Source of the DNA: Paraescarpia echinospica
Lineage: Eukaryota > Annelida > Polychaeta > Sabellida > Siboglinidae
NCBI GenBank assembly: GCA_020002185.1
Contig: CM034534.1
Span: 12,825,810-12,889,809 of the forward strand
DNA: 64,000 nucleotides
Reading direction: 5' to 3'
Part shown: positions 62,101 through 64,000 of the stretch, in pieces
How positions within the stretch are numbered: the stretch's first letter is position 1
Layout: each line of letters starts with the position of its first letter
The notes under the pieces: generated by a model
Seen by the model: only the letters and a program-made list of their open reading frames with translations
Told to the model about the DNA's origin: nothing
Databases searched by the model: none
Program-made: the position numbers and the translations under genes

Positions 62101-63288
62101 GAATGGTTAAGTTGATGTTCGCTAGTTGGGGTTCTCGTGAACAATACAAACCTAGAGTTAACAATAATATTAAATAGTACATTACACAACTTGCTTTTTT
62201 ATCTTTTGGGCCATGATAAATCAATCACAACCTTCAAGTAAAGGCGAAGAGAAAAAGCTTTGATGTCCAAAAGGAAACATGAGGGTGTGAACAAGTGCAA
62301 GGAAGTGGAGGCCCAGATTTGCTCAGGGGATTATCAATACAATTTGAGCTACCAGCCATTGTCATATTTACCTAGGCAATCTCTTCATCTACCCCAAGCC
62401 ACCTAGGTAAATATTACAACTGCCCACTTCCATCTGTGGCTACATGCTCATGGCTTCTCTGAGCTCACTTTAGATATCAATGCTGATTGTACTCCTCTTT
62501 GCTGGAGTAAAAGAGCCACATAGCAGCTGCAACAAGCTGATGATGACACAGGTGACTCGATTGCAATTAGATAGATAGATAGCCTACACACAATGACACT
62601 GCCCAGATGATGTTTTATTCAGGGAAATTATGGATTCCCTTTGACTTGCCCACAGGCAGCAGGTTGACTATGAATGGTTCGGTCCAAATTAATTGACTGT
62701 TATAAGCAATTTATAGATCACCATTATGGACAGGTAGTGGGCAGTGCAAACTAATAGGAAGTCATTTGGAACTTTCAAAAGTGATCGTTATATCCAGGTT
62801 GTCATTATGAACAAACACTAAGACAGGTTTCACTGTAGAAGTATTACATTGCACAATATTTATTTTTATCTGTATTTTATGTTATATTTATTGAAATAGT
62901 ATCTTAGCTTAGTTATTTTAAAATATAATGTACTGTAAAGCTCCATAAACAATTATGCATCTGGTACTGCAGCAAATGAAATATATCATTATCTGTATCC
63001 AGACTCTCCGGTCATTACCTTTGACCCTTGTGCCCTCTCAACCTACCCAGCATCCCAACAACAGCGCCAACACCCTGGGAAAGTTCCATTATGCAACATT
63101 AGCAGATGATAAAACCAAAGCATATTGAGTTTTCGACAGATTATGCAACACATATTTGCTTGAGTACCCCACTGACTTGTAGCTCTCACCTGGGCTGTGC
63201 GAAGTCCATACTGGGTAAACATAGCTTCGTACAGGGCCATTAGTCCACTCTGGCCGGCCGCTGCACAGGCCCTGGGAGGGAGAATATC
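31950..63288 (-). CDS. ALDH18A1: P5CS / ALDH18A1 homologue, 3' twelve exons of a split gene (5' end outside window)
   Basis: Delta-1-pyrroline-5-carboxylate synthase is a mitochondrial enzyme in animals. Its N-terminal glutamate 5-kinase domain phosphorylates glutamate and its C-terminal gamma-glutamyl phosphate reductase domain reduces the product with NADPH, feeding proline and ornithine synthesis. Twelve minus-strand exons (listed separately) join with consistent phases into 1914 nt, i.e. 637 residues plus TAG at 31950-31952. Residues about 1-190 are the end of the kinase domain, with [26 protein letters not shown] and SDVKGLY motifs. The rest is the reductase, with [45 protein letters not shown] (probable catalytic Cys near residue 427), [10 protein letters not shown] and [13 protein letters not shown]. 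Human P5CS is about 795 residues, so roughly 150 N-terminal residues are missing to the right. Three exons are present twice around the N gap; only one set fits the frame. Identification is very secure; exon borders were read by eye. Confidence 0.96.
32910..33345. repeat. (CAGA)n-rich simple repeat
   Basis: Degenerate GACAGACAGA repeat with an embedded ACGCACGCAC/CACACA tract at 33025-33065, in the P5CS intron between the last two coding exons. Open frames here are compositional. Confidence 0.95.
33367..33462 (-). CDS. ALDH18A1: P5CS exon ([15 protein letters not shown])
   Basis: 96 nt with split codons at both ends; acceptor TTTCAG, donor GTCTGT. It encodes [20 protein letters not shown] and [13 protein letters not shown], a hallmark of gamma-glutamyl phosphate reductases. 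A CAGA-rich simple repeat lies just downstream in the next intron. Confidence 0.94.
33899..34085 (-). CDS. ALDH18A1: P5CS exon ([14 protein letters not shown])
   Basis: 187 nt, phase 0 in, one base over; acceptor TTATAG, donor GTAAGT (consensus). It encodes [25 protein letters not shown] and [17 protein letters not shown], the oligomerisation and substrate-channel region of the reductase. Confidence 0.95.
34190..34850 (-). pseudogene. LINE 3' end (C-terminus and 3' UTR)
   Basis: Minus-strand frames read [20 protein letters not shown] and, after a shift, [20 protein letters not shown], the FWNxLP...FKKKLK C-terminal signature of Jockey-superfamily LINEs. A 3' UTR with CTATAAGCCCCTGGGGG runs to AACCGAAATAAAGTT at 34190-34205. 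Intronic in P5CS. Confidence 0.65.
34851..34975 (+). repeat. tRNA-like SINE head fragment
   Basis: B box GGTTCAAATCC at about 34892 is followed by CCGTGTTGAAACTTGGGCAA, resembling CCGTGTCGAACCTTCGGCAA after the head of the SINE at 6585. The central Nin-like domain is absent. Confidence 0.5.
36011..36132 (-). CDS. ALDH18A1: P5CS exon ([14 protein letters not shown])
   Basis: 122 nt; two bases complete a Val codon, leaving in phase 0; acceptor TTGTAG, donor GTATGT. It encodes [20 protein letters not shown] followed by [14 protein letters not shown], matching the conserved Y-P-x-A-C-N-A-x-E-T segment of the family. Confidence 0.95.
36710..36905 (-). CDS. ALDH18A1: P5CS exon (reductase catalytic Cys)
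   Basis: 196 nt, phase 0 in, one base over at the end; acceptor CACCAG, donor GTGAGC. It encodes [33 protein letters not shown] and [17 protein letters not shown]. The Cys in GICH is the expected active-site nucleophile of the reductase. Confidence 0.95.
37880..38310 (+). pseudogene. decayed reverse transcriptase fragment in P5CS intron (copy A)
   Basis: Plus-strand reading gives [13 protein letters not shown], then [19 protein letters not shown], an [20 protein letters not shown] block and LYADDT, i.e. non-LTR RT motifs A, B and C with stops and frameshifts. The clade is uncertain. The second copy at 45290-45700 is part of the large duplication. Confidence 0.8.
38930..39315. repeat. intronic interspersed repeat with two about 160-bp direct repeats (copy A)
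   Basis: Two related units each contain GATTCAATCAAATACAGATT followed by a CCCTAAGATA or CCCCAAGATA block and AAAAAGTTGCTGAAC; a third partial GATTCAATC unit lies at about 38297. The block ends in a GGACGGCGGACGCAGAGTGA segment and a 10-bp stem (AGTCCCTTGG / CCAAAGGACT, 39280-39307). Similar TTCGGCCAAAGG tails are common in dispersed invertebrate repeats. The copy at about 46330-46700 belongs to the large duplication. Confidence 0.6.
39780..39917 (-). CDS. ALDH18A1: P5CS exon, copy A ([13 protein letters not shown])
   Basis: Same exon as 47178-47315, offset 7398, phase 0/0. Its donor leads correctly to the next unique exon at 36905. Confidence 0.9.
40446..40663 (-). CDS. ALDH18A1: P5CS exon, copy A ([15 protein letters not shown])
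   Basis: Same exon as 47844-48061, offset 7398. Borders and reading frame are preserved. The G-run in the flanking intron differs in length: ten G in A from about 40741, seven in B from about 48139. Confidence 0.9.
41200..41570 (-). pseudogene. 3' end of a LINE RT ORF (copy A)
   Basis: Minus-strand translation gives [20 protein letters not shown], then [22 protein letters not shown] and [11 protein letters not shown]. This resembles the C-terminal FxPRxxxxWNxLP...FK tail of Jockey/CR1/L2-type LINEs. One in-frame stop is seen. The duplicate copy is at about 48590-48960. Confidence 0.6.
41964..42107 (-). CDS. ALDH18A1: P5CS exon, copy A of the reductase start exon
   Basis: Apparently identical to 49361-49504, offset 7397. 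If this exon followed copy B's 47178-47315 exon in one transcript, a phase-0 end would meet an exon needing one preceding base, causing a frameshift. It is therefore an alternative to copy B, not an addition. Confidence 0.9.
42584..43797. repeat. 31-bp minisatellite, copy A (cut by gap)
   Basis: Tandem 31-bp unit built on GAGGAAAGTGATGTATAG plus TTTATATGAAGTT, about 39 copies before the N gap. The commonest variation is GTATAG versus GTGTAG; occasional TTTATCTGAAG, TTTGTATGAAG and GGATAGTG variants are present. It lies in a P5CS intron. Confidence 0.98.
43798..44797. other. assembly gap (1000 N)
   Basis: Exactly 1000 unknown bases. The left side breaks inside the 31-bp minisatellite; the right side resumes inside intron sequence already seen at 37417. 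The round length suggests a placeholder rather than a measured distance. Confidence 1.
45290..45700 (+). pseudogene. decayed reverse transcriptase fragment (copy B)
   Basis: Same fragment as 37880-38310. It carries many extra single-base indels between 45430 and 45730, including disruption of the YADD codons, more than anywhere else in the duplicated block. Confidence 0.75.
47178..47315 (-). CDS. ALDH18A1: P5CS exon, copy B (reductase, [13 protein letters not shown])
   Basis: 138 nt, 46 codons, phase 0/0; acceptor CTGTAG, donor GTAGGT. It encodes [20 protein letters not shown], the cofactor-binding region of the ALDH-like fold. It is duplicated at 39780-39917 with no difference seen in the coding part. 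Confidence 0.93.
47844..48061 (-). CDS. ALDH18A1: P5CS exon, copy B (reductase, [15 protein letters not shown])
   Basis: 218 nt, entering with two bases that complete a Gly codon and leaving in phase 0; donor GTATAT. It encodes [28 protein letters not shown] and the strongly conserved [20 protein letters not shown]. It is duplicated at 40446-40663. Confidence 0.93.
48590..48960 (-). pseudogene. 3' end of a LINE RT ORF (copy B)
   Basis: Duplicate of 41200-41570 within the large direct duplication; only scattered base differences. Confidence 0.58.
49361..49504 (-). CDS. ALDH18A1: P5CS exon, copy B (start of reductase domain)
   Basis: 144 nt with split codons at both ends; acceptor TTTCAG, donor GTATAC. 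It encodes [30 protein letters not shown] and [11 protein letters not shown], the N-terminal helix region of gamma-glutamyl phosphate reductase. An apparently identical exon lies at 41964-42107. This copy is nearer the upstream exon at 53897. Confidence 0.93.
49981..53436. repeat. 31-bp minisatellite, copy B (about 110 units)
   Basis: Same unit as 42584-43797, running about 3.46 kb to where unique intron sequence resumes at 53437. Marker variants (AAGTTCAGG, GGATAGTG, GGAGAGTG, TTTGTATG) recur at a spacing of about 1486-1487 bp, so a block of about 48 units has been duplicated inside the array. Confidence 0.98.
53897..54059 (-). CDS. ALDH18A1: P5CS exon (kinase end and linker)
   Basis: 163 nt, entering in phase 0 and leaving after one base of a codon; donor GTCAGT. 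It encodes [19 protein letters not shown], then [10 protein letters not shown], the junction between kinase and reductase, and VEEQAAN. The leftover G combines with CG of the next exon to give Ala, restoring the AR-GG motif of the reductase start. The 31-bp minisatellite begins about 460 bp downstream in the following intron. Confidence 0.94.
54160..54415. repeat. degenerate T-rich tandem repeat
   Basis: Repeating TTTTACCTGCATTGTTTTA-like words (TTTTATCTGCATTATTTTTA and similar) at about 18-36 bp spacing in the P5CS intron 5' of the 54059 exon, read from plus. It looks like an old, diverged minisatellite. Confidence 0.6.
54780..54998 (-). CDS. ALDH18A1: P5CS exon (kinase domain, DNDSLAARL / SDVKGLY)
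   Basis: 219 nt, 73 codons, phase 0/0. The acceptor is ...CACGCAG. The donor GTTCGT is a weak but valid GT; reading through it yields an unrelated tail, while the next exon resumes with the expected VKAATWAL. It encodes [17 protein letters not shown], the SDVKGLY nucleotide-binding segment and [13 protein letters not shown], all standard amino-acid kinase features of P5CS. Confidence 0.95.
56122..56274 (-). CDS. ALDH18A1: P5CS exon (kinase domain, NANDAV motif)
   Basis: 153 nt, 51 codons, phase 0/0. The acceptor is ...TTGTAG and the donor GTAGGG. It starts [11 protein letters not shown] and ends DIDLAG, and contains [17 protein letters not shown], matching the family's P-I-x-N-x-N-D-A-V segment. 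In mammals a 6-nt alternative donor here adds Val-Asn; no second GT lies 6 nt downstream in this sequence. Confidence 0.95.
56366..56700 (+). repeat. tRNA-derived SINE, full-length-like copy
   Basis: Head with A box CTGGCACAGTG and B box AGGTTTGATTCC (56384-56445), Nin-like core GTTGCTCCAGTTCACTCAGC and ACGAATGAGTACCTGGCTAC (56487-56530), then the family tail CATTAATTGCAGCATAGCTG and AAGTCGAGAAGGTGTCCGAT. It lies in a P5CS intron against the tail of the CR1-like LINE. Confidence 0.8.
56830..58263 (-). CDS. CR1-like LINE reverse transcriptase, uninterrupted ORF (5' truncated)
   Basis: A 477-codon frame without stops. RT motifs in order: [55 protein letters not shown] (A), [20 protein letters not shown] (B), [10 protein letters not shown] with the catalytic ADD (C), then the thumb, [20 protein letters not shown], and the C-terminal [20 protein letters not shown]. 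Endonuclease and any first ORF are lost; the element fuses to the RTE-like LINE near 58225-58250, so the first residues are foreign. The 3' end at 56700-56770 shows TTGTTAAATC repeats. Likely a young copy; it lies in a P5CS intron in the same orientation as the gene. Confidence 0.93.
   Translation of the reverse strand: MLWLHLSHLIGSSPLATVFNLSLEEGVVPLEWKEANIIPLFKKGSRNKSENYRPVSLTSVNCKLLERLIKDHMVDFLVKHNLINPSQHGFLKARSCLTNMLCFLEDITRWVDEGSPVDIIYLDFQKAFDKVPHQRLLLKLKAHGIGNGIINWIEKWLNDRRQRVVVDGEASNWKSVLSGVPQGSVLGPILFLIYINDLDDDITSKVLKFADDTKVFRRIKSDGDRQHLQDDLDRLIKWSEKWQMLFNFGKCKCLHTGHGNEEVKYKMGSTVLSTTVKEKDLGLTISADMKVSEQCGIAASKGNQILGLIRRNIAYKKKELIVPLYKTIVRPHLEYCIQAWRPYRKKDIDMLERVQRRATKMIPNLRDLGYEIRLKECGLTTLETRRLRGDHIEVFKILNGYENIDRNIFFSVKKNRRTRGHEATLVKEQCRLDIRKFSFSQRTVNEWNRLSPDCVGASSVNMFKNKIDTHLKKAGYM
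58250..60120 (+). pseudogene. RTE-like LINE remnant (RT to 3' end)
   Basis: Motifs across shifting frames: [56 protein letters not shown]-stop-KAFDSVQ (A), [20 protein letters not shown] (B), [11 protein letters not shown] (C), KTKVML, then [40 protein letters not shown] and [20 protein letters not shown]. The 3' end is AAGATGATGATG, a trinucleotide tail typical of RTE elements. Part of the palm between motifs 2 and A is deleted; no endonuclease. In a P5CS intron, antisense to the gene. Confidence 0.92.
60121..60640. other. unassigned intronic spacer
   Basis: Intronic sequence between the two RTE-like copies; nothing recognised. Confidence 0.5.
60646..60935 (+). pseudogene. second, shorter copy of the same RTE-like LINE 3' end
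   Basis: Matches about 59830-60110: [14 protein letters not shown], then [15 protein letters not shown] and [11 protein letters not shown] frames, ending in a longer (ATG)n run at 60900-60935. A 5'-truncated insertion with its microsatellite tail. Confidence 0.9.
61508..61933. repeat. 42-bp minisatellite, about 10 units
   Basis: Unit ATTAATAGTATTTGTAGTAT then TATGCTGTATTGTTTATCATAA; copies are almost identical (first unit GCTGCATT instead of GCTGTATT), so expansion is recent. In a P5CS intron. Confidence 0.97.
61997..62835. mobile_element. non-autonomous pogo/mariner-like element with TA target duplication
   Basis: Terminal repeats CAGTAAAACCTGTC (61997-62010) and the reverse complement of CAGTGAAACCTGTC (62822-62835), flanked by TA on both sides (61995-61996, 62836-62837). 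Subterminal sequence repeats TCCATAATGGTCAT / CCGTTAT / TCATTATG motifs typical of pogo/Tigger-like ends. No transposase ORF; 839 bp. In a P5CS intron. Confidence 0.75.
63190..63288 (-). CDS. ALDH18A1: P5CS exon (kinase domain, [10 protein letters not shown] motif)
   Basis: 99 nt, phase 0 at both ends, 33 codons, ending ...TAQ before a GTGAGA donor. It encodes the [20 protein letters not shown] block, which is conserved among P5CS kinase domains. The acceptor is ambiguous: AG at 63289-63290 gives the start used here, but a better pyrimidine tract ends in AG at 63272-63273 and would start the exon at 63271. The Pro before Arg is common in relatives, which favours the longer exon. Confidence 0.9.
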
Positions 63289-64000
63289 CTAGAGCAAGTA
63301 ATCCCCAGTATTAGATACGAAGACACTCCCGAGGACCGTTTCACCAAGATAAAGAGTTCATTAGAAAGTCCATCTTTAAACAGAATCTGTTGTTAAATTT
63401 AAGGTTTTTCAAAGTGCAAAAGATGCAGTTGTAACATTGACAGCAACATGTCCATGAGACACTGGTGTAAGTGTCCCGTTGAAGTGTCCCGTTGATATAG
63501 ACAGTACTTTCAGTATATACAATCACTGCTAAGGAGCAAAATCTATATTAAAGAGTGAAATCAGACTTATGAACTCATAGGAATGTCAGTCAAACGGTGC
63601 CCAGTATATACCGGGGTACGTGAACTCGTCCATGAGATGACACATTGTAGAGGTTACATTTGGGCTATGAGCTGTCTCAATAGGAACACTGCAGTCAGTT
63701 ATTAATTTAACGGTCAATGGTGACATGTTGTTTAAAAATAATAATAAAACTTTATTTTGACACCGTCACGTCCGGGTCGGCTGCCCCGTTCACGGGTGTG
63801 TACAAGCATATTAAATTCTAAATAGCCTGAAATTATAGTTAGTCCAGGTAAAGTGATGAAGTAGTAATAATATAGAATAATAACGATACGCTGTAAGACA
63901 TGTTAAAACTGTACAGAATGTTCCCCTGTGTATATTACTTTAAATAGATATTTACACAGCTTTAAACTGCATTCATTAAAAGTATTATTAAATATGTGAA
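63289..64000. other. P5CS intron and right edge
   Basis: No further P5CS exon seen. 63735-63810 looks like a minus-strand LINE 3' UTR end (CGTCACGTCCGGGTCGGCTG, next to AATAAAGTTTTATTATTATT on the minus strand). Confidence 0.45.

Overview
This window is from a eukaryotic, almost certainly animal, nuclear genome, probably a marine or other aquatic invertebrate. The evidence is an intron-rich host gene, many non-LTR retrotransposon remnants, tRNA-derived SINEs, MITE-like elements, microsatellites and minisatellites, and a 1000-base assembly gap. I see no operons, ribosome binding sites or other prokaryotic organisation. The species cannot be fixed from the sequence alone.

The one host gene I can identify with confidence lies on the minus strand in the right half (63288 down to 31950). 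It encodes delta-1-pyrroline-5-carboxylate synthase (P5CS, ALDH18A1 homologue), the two-domain enzyme that converts glutamate to pyrroline-5-carboxylate for proline, ornithine and arginine synthesis. Twelve exons with matching phases and GT-AG borders give 637 residues ending in a stop codon. The 5' part, roughly 150 residues, lies beyond the right edge. Three of the exons occur twice, in near-identical blocks on either side of the N gap (37417-43797 and 44798 onward). Reading both sets in one mRNA would break the frame, so the block is best explained as an assembly duplication, most likely caused by the 31-bp minisatellite at the break.

The left half (1-31900) is a mosaic of repeats. In order it holds: one copy of an unclassified repeat (640-1140, second copy at 19513-20350); an L2-like LINE (1600-3190); an RTE-like LINE with endonuclease and RT remnants (3190-6340); a SINE whose central domain is duplicated as a long inverted repeat (6585-6955); an antisense endonuclease fragment (7210-7675); a 19-20 bp minisatellite (8505-9035); a small TIR element (9600-9874); a truncated CR1-like LINE (9962-10530); a 45-bp minisatellite (14042-14851); two spliced exons resembling a PIF/Harbinger transposase (14965-15400, minus); a 34-bp minisatellite (16642-17110); a 29-bp TIR element (17225-17387); a protein-like minus-strand ORF of unknown family (22621-23117); a nearly full-length LINE with PHD-like zinc fingers (about 23337-27030); and a decayed hAT/ZBED-like transposase (27880-28700).

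The introns of the P5CS gene also carry repeats: an RT fragment, LINE 3' ends, a CR1-like LINE with an uninterrupted RT ORF (56830-58250, minus) abutting an RTE-like LINE (58250-60120), a 42-bp minisatellite (61508-61933) and a pogo/mariner-like TIR element (61997-62835). Apart from P5CS and perhaps a few unassigned exon-like islands, nearly all coding signal in the window comes from mobile elements.
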